Translations under genes and position numbers: made by a program
Shown: positions 1 through 6,859 of the stretch, one piece after another
Position numbering within the stretch: position 1 is the stretch's first letter
How the letters are laid out: every line of letters begins with the position of its first letter
The notes under the pieces: model-generated
What the model was told of the DNA's origin: nothing
Databases searched by the model: none
What the model saw: the letters and a program-made list of their open reading frames with translations, nothing else
From: JAKFEW01 sp036675505
Lineage (GTDB): Bacteria > Cyanobacteriota > Sericytochromatia > S15B-MN24 > JAQBPE01
Assembly (NCBI GenBank): GCA_036675505.1
Contig: JAKFEW010000062.1
Span: 1 to 8,421, forward strand
Direction: 5' to 3'
Length of the DNA: 8,421 nt

Positions 1-122
1 ATCACCCGTTCCGAGCCAGGCCCGTCATGTGATCGCTTTCGGTTGGAATCGCTGATCGGTTTCCGTTGGAATCAGTGATCGCTTTGCGTCGGAATCGGTG
101 ATCGCCTTGGCTCGGAATACGC
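1..122. repeat. Four tandem 23-bp direct repeats, plus an inverted partial copy
   Basis: GATCG occurs at 31, 54, 77 and 100, an exact 23-bp spacing. Each unit runs GATCG, then a variable TTT/CTT-rich middle, then GGAAT about 16 bp in. Units 1 to 4 cover 31-122. Bases 1-17, read on the minus strand (GGCTCGGAACGGGTGAT), resemble the second half of a unit running into the next, so an inverted partial copy faces the array. Arrays of degenerate repeats like this occur at the ends of some IS21-family insertion sequences, and I associate this GATCG/GGAAT pattern with them. Tandem repeats of 22-23 bp are also the form of plasmid iterons. No istA/istB or rep gene is inside the window, so the origin is inferred. 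Confidence 0.75.
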
Positions 123-194
123 ATTCATCCCCAAGAGGACTTCCACAAGGCGACCGGGCAAGGTACCGCGGTCGCCGGAAAAATCTCTTCTATT

Positions 195-310
195 TGAGGC
201 GGCACGCACCTGGCCCAGCAGGTCGGCCCGCGGCAAGATCAACGACTCCTCCTCGTCGACGTGCTGCGTGACCAGCTTGCGCAGCGTGAGCACGCGCGGC
301 AAGAAATGTC
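195..310 (-). pseudogene. Remnant of a hemerythrin-like (HHE cation-binding) protein, C-terminal part
   Basis: One minus-strand frame reads LTLRKLVTQHVDEEESLILP, which resembles the last helix of hemerythrin/HHE domains, where a histidine is followed by an acidic HVxEEE stretch that supplies metal ligands. Upstream of about 306 the continuation that looks protein-like (PEALGAADI) lies in another frame. No start with a ribosome binding site is visible, and downstream the frame runs into the left-edge repeats without a family-like end. I read this as a decayed, frameshifted 3' fragment, possibly cut by the element marked by the repeats. Only about 40 residues support the family call, and chance similarity in a GC-rich frame cannot be excluded. 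Confidence 0.35.
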
Positions 311-595
311 GGCGGCGCCGAGCGCCTCGGGCGTCAACCCGATCTAGCGCAGCGCCGGGGGGCGATGGCCTCGCGGTCGCCGCGCGTTGCCACGTGGTGG
401 CGGTCGACCTCGTCATCGAGGAGAACCGCGGCTTCGGCGGCGTCGAGCGGGCCTGAGCGCCTGGAAATCAGAAGCCCGACTAATTTTAATGGATCGGTCA
501 CGTGTCTGGAGAACTCTTAATACCAGGGAGTCCAGGGACACTTCTCACGGGGCTGCCCCCCAGCCAGGAGCGCCCGTGGTCCTGCCCCGGGAGCC
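311..595. other. Gene-free stretch downstream of the Sel1-repeat gene
   Basis: I see no convincing gene on either strand; the open frames here are short and lack ribosome binding sites. The part around 478-525 is distinctly AT-richer than the rest. A direct repeat CCAGGGA occurs at 523-529 and 532-538. A short stem GGCTG/CAGCC with a 5-nt C loop lies at 551-565, downstream of the Sel1-repeat stop on the minus strand. It has no T-tract, so it is at most a weak terminator candidate. The composition break near 480 could mark a junction between older chromosome and inserted DNA. Confidence 0.4.
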
Positions 596-3500
596 CTATC
601 GCGTGCCATCCACACACGCCCCGACCATGCTGGACCGCCACCACGCGGCCGCCTCGCGCTGCCCGTCGGCGACCTGCTGCGGCGTCAGGCCCTCGGTGAG
701 CCGGCCCACGGGCCCGGCAATCGCCCCGACCGCCCGCGCCAGGCAGGCCCACTTGTACGCTTGCGTGTGGTCCGCGGGCGTGCCCTCGCCCTCCACGTAG
801 TATTTCACGAGCTTCACCATCGCCTCGCCGCTGCCGAAGTCGGCTGCCTGCCGCATCAGCGCGAAGCGCTCAGCCGGGGTCTTCGCCATCGACGCCTTCG
901 CGACGAGCTGCGCGGCCTGCCAGTAGAAGCTGGCCTCGGCGACCGAGATTCCGTGCGACGTCGCCCACTTCTTGAGCTGCTCCGGTGTCAGCGGCTCGTT
1001 GGGCACCATGACGAGCTCGATCACGCCGGGGCGCTGGCCGGGCTGGCGGTACCGCCCGAGCCGCCCCTGCTTCAAAGCCTCGTCCAACGCCTGCAGCGCC
1101 TGGCCGTAGACCTCGGGCGGGCTCGTGCCGTGGCCGCCGTTGGCGAGGTCGGCCGGGCTCGCCTTCGCGCGGTAGTTCGCCGCCATCGCGCGGAAGGCGG
1201 CGAGCGTCTCCGCGGTCACGGGCTCGTCGTCGGCGCCCCCGCTTCCGTCCTCGGCCGCCTCGAGCCCCGGCATGGCGAGGGGATAGCCTTGCGCGCGAGC
1301 GCGCGCCAGCCAGCTCTGCGCCTGGACGTCGTCGACCGGCACGCCGCGACCGTTCCGGAAGAGCCAGCCCAGCTCGAACTGCGCCGGGGCGTAGCCGGCC
1401 TCCGCGGCCCGCATGAGCGCGGGGAGGACGACGTCGAAGGCGCGATCGAAGGCGCGGTGGGCCTCGAGCCTGCCCAGGAACGCGAACGGGTTTACGTAGG
1501 CCGCGGCAATTGCCGCCGCGGCGTCCCGGTAGTGCTCCTTCGCCCGGCCGGGGTCGGCGGCCACGCCCGCGCCGGCGTCGTATGCCTCGGCGACCGCCAG
1601 GTGGGCCTTCAGGGCCATCGGCCCAGGCAGGTCGTCGGAAAAGGTGGCGTGCTCGAACCATTCCACGGCCGCCACCGGATCGCGGGGCAGGCCGTCGCCG
1701 TCACGCAGGGCCTCCGCGAGCGCGAAGCGAGCCTCGCCGATGGTGTGGTATTGCGCGCGGAAGCCGCCGAGGTCGTCCTCGCCGAACTTCCGCGCCTCGT
1801 CTTCCGGGTTGCCCTCCAACTGTAGCCCGTCCAGGTACCAGCGCAGCGCCAGGCGCGGATTGCGCAGCTCCGCTGGGCCACTTGCGAGGATCCGGGCGAT
1901 GGCGTAGGCGGGCTCGTGGTTGGTCGAGTCGAAGGCCTTTTCGTACCAGGCGATCGCCGCGCGGAGGTCGCGCGCGACGCCCTCGCCTTGCTCGTACCGG
2001 CGGGCGACCTCCTCCTTGCACGGGCCGTAGCCGGCCTCCGCGCCGCGGCGGTACCAGTCGAAAGCCCGGCACGGGTCGCGCGGGACACCGCGGCCTTCGG
2101 CGTACAGCTCGGCGATCGCATGGTAGCTCGACTTTTCCCCGAGCCGGAGCGCTGCTTCGTAGCACATGAGCGCCTGCTTGCCGTCGACCGGCGTGCCGAC
2201 GCCGTGGGCGTAGAGGTAGCCGAGCTGCGCGAACGCCTCGGCGCTCCCGCCTTTCACGCCTTCGCGCGCCCAATTGAAGGCCTCGGCGGGGCGACGCGGC
2301 TCGCCGTGCAGGAACGTCCACGCAATCGCGACCTGTGCGTCGTGGTCGCCGCGCTTCGCGGCCGCAAGCCGCCAGTGCGCCGCCGCGGTGCGATCGCTGG
2401 AAATCATCTCGGACGGGGGCATGACGAGAACCTGGCTCTGATCTAGGACGTCGGCCAGCGCGATCATGGCAGGCACGTGGCCCGCCTTCGCCGCGCGCTC
2501 GAGCCAGCGCCGGCCGGCCGCCACCTCCTGGCGATCGTACGCGCGGTCGAAGAGGCCCCGGCCCAGCGTGGTCGCCGCCTGCAAGTCGCCTTGCGCGGCC
2601 TTACGCTCGAGCTCAGGCCAATAACGCGCGCCATCGACCCGCCGCAGCCGCGCGCCGTCGCCGTCGATGTCCAGGAGCCGTGCACGGGCCTCCGGCCAGT
2701 CGTTGGCCGCTGCGAGCTTGAGGTTGTGGAGCGCCTTCTCGAGGTCGGGTGCGACGCCGTCGCCGGTGAGGTAGATCGTGCCGAGCGCACCCATGGCCTC
2801 GCCGTTCGACACGATGGCCTTCTCGAGCAGCGCTAGCCCGCCGGCCGGATCGGCCTTCACGCCGCGGCCGGCGCGGGTCATCAAGGCCACCATCACGGCC
2901 GAATGGGGATGGCCGCTACTCACCTCGGTCGCGCGCCGGTACCAGGCGAGGGCCTGGGCGTCGTCGCGCGGGCCGCCCTCGCCGGCCGCCGCCATGTCGC
3001 CGAGCGCCGCCCATGCCGTCGCCTGCGCCCAGTCCGTGCATTTCTCGGCCGCGGCGAGCAGGAGCGTGCGGGCCCGCGCGGGATCGGCGGGCTCGCCGCG
3101 CCCCCGGCGCACGAGCTCGGCGCGCTCGGGGAGATATTGCGTCTCACCGCGCGCGATCGCGGCGTCCAGCTCCCGGCGGAGTTCCGCCCAGGGCAGCGGC
3201 GCGGAGGCCGGCGCACGCCGGGCGGCCTGGCAGAGGCCGCTCAGCGCCTGGGAATCGCCCCCGCGCATGGCCACCAGGTACCACTGGAAAGCCTTGGCGG
3301 CGTCCATCGGAACCTGGCGCCCCTGGGTGTAGAACTCACCGAGGCGGCGGGCGGCCTCGAGCTCCCCGGCGCTCGCCGCGCGCGCGAGCCACCGGATCGC
3401 CTCGGCGGGCCGCCGCGGCTCGGCGCTGTAGAGCCAGTAGTCTGCGTAGTCCATGGCGGCCTGCGCGATGCCGCAGGAGGCGGCGAGCTCGAGCCACTTC

Positions 3501-4612
3501 CGCTCCTGGAACGTTGGCTGGTGGTGCGACTGTGCGCCCATCTGGCCGCTGGTGGTGGCGAGCCAGGCGGCCATCGGGTGCCCCTTCGCGGCGGCGCGGG
3601 CGAGCCACGAGCGGCCCTCGGCGCGCGTGGCATCCTCCTGGAACAGGTGGGCGCCGAGCGCGTACGCGGCCTGGGCCCAGCCCGAGCGAGCGGCCGTGCG
3701 CAACCAGCCGAGCGCGTGAGCGCGATCGGACGTGTTCTGGCCAGCTTCGACGAGGGCGCCGAGGTACCCGCCCCTCAAGGCCTTCTCGAGCCAGGCGGTC
3801 GCCTCGCTCTCGCGCGGGGGGCCGACCCAGCCGTTCGCCTCGGCCTCCGACAGGTAGTACATGGCCGCCGGTCGCCCAGCCCGCGCCAGGCGCGTGAAGG
3901 CGGCGACGGCCGCCTTGCGGTCGATGGGCCCACCGATCCCGTAGAGCGCGGCGAGGGCTGCGCGCATGGGCGCGTCGGTCGCCTTGTCGGCCACGAGGCG
4001 CGCAGCGTCGAGCTCCAGCGCCGCTTCCCGCAGGAGTGCTGCGGCGCGTGCGGGGTCGCGACGCGCGGCCGGGCCATCGGCGAGCAGCAGCGAGAGCTCG
4101 AAGCGGGCTCCGGCATCGCCCTGGGCGATCGCTCGCTCGAGCCATGTCCGTGCGGCCTCGGTATCGCGCGGGACGCCGTCGCCGTGGGCGAGCAGACGCC
4201 CCGCGGAACGCTGGGCCTCGACGTGCCCGCGCTCCGCAGCGCGCCGATACCAGGTCAGGGCCGTGGCGGCATCGCGGGGGCCGCCGAGCCCGATCTCCCA
4301 GAGCTGCGCGAGCTTGGCCTGCGCCTCCCGCTCGCCATGCCGGGCGGCCTTCTCGAACCAGCGCCGCGCCTCTGCCGGATCGGCCTTCACGCCCAGGCCG
4401 GCGAGGTAGGCCACGCCCATGTTGTACTGGGCCGTCGGGTCCCCCGCCTCTGCGCCGGCACCCAGGTCGAGCGCGCCAGGCACGGTGATCATCGGTCCGC
4501 CGGCGGCGAGCGCCGGCACCGCGGCGGCTCCGGCCAGCAAGGCGACCATGAGAGCCAGACGGATGCAACGCGCGGCTCGCGATGACGAATGACAGGGCGT
4601 CTGGCTGGTCAA
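596..4612 (-). CDS. Secreted or periplasmic giant Sel1-like repeat (SLR/TPR-like) protein
   Basis: The protein has 1338 residues and consists almost wholly of Sel1-like repeats: helix pairs of about 36 residues of the type AQYNMGVAYLAGLGV...D...A..WFEKAA..G. I count roughly 28-30 units, some degenerate, between about residue 50 and the end. The last unit has the usual capping pattern (AYKWACLARAVGA, then LTPQQVADGQ). SLR proteins are scaffolds for protein-protein interaction; no catalytic domain is visible and the partner is unknown. The chosen start is TTG at 4612, because GAGGA at 4620-4624 is 7 nt upstream and it yields a full signal peptide: Arg-12, Arg-15 and Arg-18, a hydrophobic core at 19-32, and ALA36|A37 as cleavage site. 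ATG at 4549-4547 (residue 22) would cut the signal peptide short. A longer frame to 4969 overlaps the zinc-ribbon gene and is not credible. Most SLR proteins have far fewer repeats. Confidence 0.9.
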   Translation of the reverse strand: MTSQTPCHSSSRAARCIRLALMVALLAGAAAVPALAAGGPMITVPGALDLGAGAEAGDPTAQYNMGVAYLAGLGVKADPAEARRWFEKAARHGEREAQAKLAQLWEIGLGGPRDAATALTWYRRAAERGHVEAQRSAGRLLAHGDGVPRDTEAARTWLERAIAQGDAGARFELSLLLADGPAARRDPARAAALLREAALELDAARLVADKATDAPMRAALAALYGIGGPIDRKAAVAAFTRLARAGRPAAMYYLSEAEANGWVGPPRESEATAWLEKALRGGYLGALVEAGQNTSDRAHALGWLRTAARSGWAQAAYALGAHLFQEDATRAEGRSWLARAAAKGHPMAAWLATTSGQMGAQSHHQPTFQERKWLELAASCGIAQAAMDYADYWLYSAEPRRPAEAIRWLARAASAGELEAARRLGEFYTQGRQVPMDAAKAFQWYLVAMRGGDSQALSGLCQAARRAPASAPLPWAELRRELDAAIARGETQYLPERAELVRRGRGEPADPARARTLLLAAAEKCTDWAQATAWAALGDMAAAGEGGPRDDAQALAWYRRATEVSSGHPHSAVMVALMTRAGRGVKADPAGGLALLEKAIVSNGEAMGALGTIYLTGDGVAPDLEKALHNLKLAAANDWPEARARLLDIDGDGARLRRVDGARYWPELERKAAQGDLQAATTLGRGLFDRAYDRQEVAAGRRWLERAAKAGHVPAMIALADVLDQSQVLVMPPSEMISSDRTAAAHWRLAAAKRGDHDAQVAIAWTFLHGEPRRPAEAFNWAREGVKGGSAEAFAQLGYLYAHGVGTPVDGKQALMCYEAALRLGEKSSYHAIAELYAEGRGVPRDPCRAFDWYRRGAEAGYGPCKEEVARRYEQGEGVARDLRAAIAWYEKAFDSTNHEPAYAIARILASGPAELRNPRLALRWYLDGLQLEGNPEDEARKFGEDDLGGFRAQYHTIGEARFALAEALRDGDGLPRDPVAAVEWFEHATFSDDLPGPMALKAHLAVAEAYDAGAGVAADPGRAKEHYRDAAAAIAAAYVNPFAFLGRLEAHRAFDRAFDVVLPALMRAAEAGYAPAQFELGWLFRNGRGVPVDDVQAQSWLARARAQGYPLAMPGLEAAEDGSGGADDEPVTAETLAAFRAMAANYRAKASPADLANGGHGTSPPEVYGQALQALDEALKQGRLGRYRQPGQRPGVIELVMVPNEPLTPEQLKKWATSHGISVAEASFYWQAAQLVAKASMAKTPAERFALMRQAADFGSGEAMVKLVKYYVEGEGTPADHTQAYKWACLARAVGAIAGPVGRLTEGLTPQQVADGQREAAAWWRSSMVGACVDGTR

Positions 4613-4619
4613 AGGTGGT

Positions 4620-4624
4620 TCCTC
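4620..4624 (-). promoter_or_regulatory. Ribosome binding site that fixes a TTG start
   Basis: GAGGA on the minus strand, 7 nt before TTG at 4612. It decides the start of the Sel1-repeat gene, since no ATG near this position would keep a complete signal peptide. Confidence 0.6.
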
Positions 4625-4655
4625 ACGAGGGCGGTGACGGTCGGCGACATGGGCG

Positions 4656-4922
4656 CTAACCGACGCCCTCGACCGCGCGGGCAAGTAGGGTACGGGCACG
4701 CCTGATAGCCTCATGCGCTTCCGGGTCCGCTGTTTGCAGTCGGTAATCCCAGAACCCGCCCGCCGCCTGAAGAACGAATTGGACCACATCGCCTTCGGTG
4801 GGGGTAGGAGGCCTGAACTCGCAGCGTCCACAGTAGTAGCCATTGCATTTCTCCACTTTCCGGGGACGTAACGTCTGCGTTTTGTCGCATCCCACGCACT
4901 TGATGGTGACTTTCTCAGCCAT
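4656..4922 (-). CDS. Small zinc-ribbon protein of unknown function
   Basis: This 88-residue protein carries C9-x2-C12 and C31-x2-C34, a classic four-cysteine zinc-ribbon arrangement, with an extra Cys26 between them. After a Pro/Thr linker (about 37-43) the C-terminal half is predicted helical (VVQFVLQAAGGFWDY, then HEAIRRARTLLARAVEGV). No signal peptide or membrane segment is seen, so it is probably cytosolic. GAGGAGAG at 4931-4938 lies 8 nt before the ATG, a strong ribosome binding site. It is followed after 43 bp by the Sel1-repeat gene on the same strand, so the two could be co-transcribed, although a cytosolic zinc ribbon and an exported scaffold need not share a function. Zinc ribbons of this size occur in nucleic-acid-binding and regulatory proteins; I cannot assign a specific family. 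Confidence 0.8.
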   Translation of the reverse strand: MAEKVTIKCVGCDKTQTLRPRKVEKCNGYYCGRCEFRPPTPTEGDVVQFVLQAAGGFWDYRLQTADPEAHEAIRRARTLLARAVEGVG

Positions 4923-5211
4923 ACTGGTGTCTCTCCTCGTACCGACGGCCGCGTGGCGGAATTGGCCATCTATGGCGTAATTGTGGGGCGTGGACGCGTC
5001 GACACCGTCACCTGCACGGCAGGATCGCGTGCATTGTGCGCTCTCACCAGCCTATTGATCGTGAACCGCTTGTACGTGATCAGAGTTCAGGGTCAGTCGG
5101 CTACAAAACCCGCGCAAAGCGAGGCCCCAACCGGGCATGCAGGCGAGGCCGAAGATGTTGCCTTCCGTTGGCCGAACGATCTTGCAGAGTGCTCCGTTCG
5201 GAGGTGAGGCG
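4923..5211. other. Intergenic region between the deaminase and zinc-ribbon genes
   Basis: No credible gene. Minus-strand and plus-strand open frames here (5052-5252 and 4953-5207) lack ribosome binding sites and domain similarity. The region holds the repeat at 5119-5153 and, just after the deaminase stop, a weak minus-strand stem CTCCG-AA-CGGAG (about 5190-5201) without a T-tract. The promoter of the zinc-ribbon gene should lie here, but I see no clear -35/-10 pair. Confidence 0.5.
5119..5153. repeat. Copy A of a repeat flanking the deaminase gene
   Basis: GCGAGGCC, ten variable bases, then ATGCAGGCG, one variable base, and GGCCGAA. The same arrangement recurs at 6355-6387 in the same orientation with an 8-base spacer, and the outer blocks are nearly identical. 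The two copies bracket the deaminase gene at 5212-6243. Confidence 0.55.
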
Positions 5212-6243
5212 TCAAGTTTCGCGGAAACATAAGGGAGCCCAGGCAGCGGCAAGCCGTGCCTCCAGCGAGGCGCGTTCCGCGTGGTCGAGGAATGCGCCCG
5301 CCACCGCGTTGTCGACCAGCTTGCGCAGCTCGGCCCGGCCTAGCCCGAAGGCAGCCACGACGCAGGCGTATTCCCTGACGAGATCGGTGTTGAACATGGG
5401 CGGGTCATCCGTGTTAAGGGTGACGCGCAGGCCCTGCCGCAACAAGTCCGCCACCGGGTGGGCGTCTAGCGTCGGCACAACCCGGGTCAGCACGTTGCTC
5501 GTCGGGCACATTTCCAGCGTGACCGCCTGCTCCAATAGGCGCTCGACCAGCACAGCATCTTCAACGCAGCGAACGCCATGGCCGATCCGCTCGACGCCAA
5601 GGCGATCGAGCGCCGCGACGATCGACTCGGGGCCGGCGGCCTCGCCCGCATGAGCCGTGAGACGCAGCCCGGCAGCGCGCGCCCGCGCGAAGCTCCGCGC
5701 GAAGAGGGCAGGCGGGAAGTTCGCCTCGCTGCCGCCAATGCCGAGCCCCACGACGCCGCGATCCTGGCCGGCGATCGCCCAGTCCACAGCCAGCTCCGCA
5801 GCGTCTGGGCCCGCGTCGCGCGAGATGTCGAGGATCAGGTTCATTCCGGTGCCCCAATCGCGGCGCGCCTCGCGGCGAGCAGCGCCGATCGCCTCGAGGA
5901 TCGCGGCGAGTGGCAGCCGCGGCGAGAGGTAGTGCTGCGGCGAGAAGAGGACCTCGCTGTAGAGCACGTTCTGGCGGCGGGCATCATCAAGCAGGTCCCG
6001 CGTGACATCGTAGATATCCTGGGGCTGGCGGATGCAGCGCACGCAGCTCATGAAGACACGCAGGAAGGCGGCGAAGTCGCGGTAACGGTAGAAGGCTTCG
6101 ACCTCGGCAGCGTTTCGCAGCCCCAGGGCGATGCCGTTGCGCTCAGCCAGGGTCAGCAGCCGGGCGGGCGAAATCGAGCCCTCGAGATGGACGTGTAGCT
6201 CGACCTTGGGCATCGCGACGACGAAGTCGAGCAGGCCGCTCAT
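5212..6243 (-). CDS. Adenosine deaminase family (metal-dependent purine/aminodeoxyfutalosine deaminase)
   Basis: This 343-residue protein of the adenosine deaminase branch of the amidohydrolase superfamily hydrolytically deaminates a 6-aminopurine compound. All active-site signatures are present: H17-x-H19 in PKVELHVHLEGS (zinc), H198-AG-E201 (zinc and general acid), H222 in ERIGHG, the EMCPTSN segment (244-250), and D279-D280 in LNTDDP (zinc and substrate). The length is normal and the enzyme should be active and cytosolic. The start at ATG 6243 is fixed by AAGGAG at 6252-6257, 8 nt upstream; the open frame continues further upstream only as antisense of the toxin-antitoxin genes. The substrate cannot be fixed by eye. 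Adenosine is the default; adenine or 6-aminodeoxyfutalosine (menaquinone synthesis) deaminases share these motifs, and the GIGGSEANFPP loop (168-178) is where subfamilies differ. The gene stands alone, so context does not help. Confidence 0.92.
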   Translation of the reverse strand: MSGLLDFVVAMPKVELHVHLEGSISPARLLTLAERNGIALGLRNAAEVEAFYRYRDFAAFLRVFMSCVRCIRQPQDIYDVTRDLLDDARRQNVLYSEVLFSPQHYLSPRLPLAAILEAIGAARREARRDWGTGMNLILDISRDAGPDAAELAVDWAIAGQDRGVVGLGIGGSEANFPPALFARSFARARAAGLRLTAHAGEAAGPESIVAALDRLGVERIGHGVRCVEDAVLVERLLEQAVTLEMCPTSNVLTRVVPTLDAHPVADLLRQGLRVTLNTDDPPMFNTDLVREYACVVAAFGLGRAELRKLVDNAVAGAFLDHAERASLEARLAAAWAPLCFRET

Positions 6244-6354
6244 GATGAGAACTCCTTTTCGAGGCGGGGAGAGCTTCGGTCTACTTCCCTTCAAAGGACT
6301 CGTACCCCCAAGCAGGCCCGGAGCATGGTGAACAGATAAACAACGCCCGCCGAG

Positions 6355-6387
6355 GCGAGGCCGCCTGCGAATGCAGGCGGGGCCGAA
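6355..6387. repeat. Copy B of the deaminase-flanking repeat, containing an 8-bp perfect hairpin
   Basis: This copy matches 5119-5153 (GCGAGGCC, spacer, ATGCAGGCG, GGCCGAA). Unlike copy A, its spacer makes a perfect stem: CCGCCTGC (6361-6368), loop GAAT, GCAGGCGG (6373-6380), extendable with GGCC on both sides across a two-base bulge. It is followed by AAAAAAG on the plus strand, so it has no terminator T-tract in that direction. Confidence 0.6.
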
Positions 6388-6389
6388 AA

Positions 6390-6433
6390 AAGTACCCCCT
6401 ACGGGACGTTTATGGAACTTTCGCGGCTCGCTT
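6390..6433 (+). repeat. Dispersed 44-bp boundary block, copy 1
   Basis: It aligns without gaps to 7524-7567 with 34 of 44 bases identical. Shared runs are AAGTACC, CCTACGG, ACG, TGGA, CTTTCG and CGCTT. It lies 10 nt after the hairpin at 6361-6380 and upstream of the antitoxin gene, mirroring copy 2, which lies after a hairpin and upstream of the acetyltransferase gene. One frame is open through both copies (K-Y-x-L-R...F-x-x-R-F) and ends in a stop at 6486-6488, so a small decayed coding tail is an alternative reading. Confidence 0.55.
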
Positions 6434-6559
6434 CGTGGCCGAACTGAACCTGCCAGAAGTCCGCGAGGTGTACGCGCTCGGGGCCTGAACAAATCACCGG
6501 CGGTGAGGGCGGCCGGTGCTATCATGATCCTGACAGCATCATCGTCAGTGAGGGCGCCC

Positions 6560-6859
6560 ATGACGCCACCAATCCCAGTCGATCCGGGTCGCCTCGGGGA
6601 ACTGTGCCGGAAGTGGCACGTCGCCGAGTTGTCGCTGTTCGGGTCCGTCTTGCGCGACGACTTCGGCCCTGAAAGCGACGTTGACGTGCTGGTCACCTTC
6701 GAACCAGACGCACGGATCGGCTTCATCGGGATGGGGCAGTTCGCAGACGAACTCTCGCAAATGTTCGGGCGCAAGGTGGACCTCGTCCCCAAGGACGGCT
6801 TGAAGCCTCTCATCAAGGACGAAGTGCTCTCCACCGCACACCCTTTGTATGCCGCGTGA
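6560..6859 (+). CDS. mntA: MNT-domain nucleotidyltransferase antitoxin of a HepT/MntA-type toxin-antitoxin system
   Basis: This 99-residue minimal nucleotidyltransferase belongs to the DNA polymerase beta superfamily. The signature is complete: G28-S29, then D40-x-D42 in GSVLRDDFGPESDVDVLV, and a third acidic residue at D74 in RKVDLVP. In characterised HepT/MntA pairs the MNT protein transfers AMP to a tyrosine beside the HEPN active site and so neutralises the toxin; the intact catalytic residues fit that role. ATG 6560 is chosen because GAGGG lies 5 nt upstream and the family's N-terminal helix begins there; the open frame back to 6371 is not supported. The 3' end overlaps the HepT start by 11 nt, the usual coupled arrangement. 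Some MNT/HEPN pairs are not toxic, so the toxin-antitoxin role is inferred from the family. Confidence 0.9.
   Translation: MTPPIPVDPGRLGELCRKWHVAELSLFGSVLRDDFGPESDVDVLVTFEPDARIGFIGMGQFADELSQMFGRKVDLVPKDGLKPLIKDEVLSTAHPLYAA

Larger units (their letters stand above)
6244..6559. promoter_or_regulatory. Divergent intergenic region between the deaminase and MNT/HEPN operons
   Basis: This 316-bp stretch must hold promoters for both the minus-strand deaminase gene and the plus-strand toxin-antitoxin genes. Plus-strand starts at 6131 and 6371 give only spurious upstream extensions. Near the antitoxin start there is a palindrome ATCATGAT (6521-6528) and a short inverted repeat CTGAC/GTCAG (6530-6534 and 6544-6548). 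These could be an operator for autoregulation, which is inference. GAGGG at 6550-6554, 5 nt before ATG 6560, is the likely antitoxin ribosome binding site. The middle holds the hairpin and repeats listed separately. No clear -35/-10 pair was found. Confidence 0.45.

Noticed and set aside
761..1825. Long plus-strand frame opposite the Sel1-repeat gene
   Set aside because: It is rich in Arg/Ala/Gly with no domain, lacks a ribosome binding site and lies fully antisense to a clear repeat protein; it is a GC-rich shadow frame. The same holds for the plus frame at 2903-4585 and the other frames across 596-4612.
4613..4969. N-terminal extension of the Sel1-repeat protein
   Set aside because: The extra 119 codons overlap the zinc-ribbon gene in another frame and precede an internal signal peptide, which makes no biological sense.
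4953..5207. Plus-strand 84-aa frame between the zinc-ribbon and deaminase genes
   Set aside because: No ribosome binding site, no recognisable domain, and it overlaps the repeat and the deaminase downstream region.
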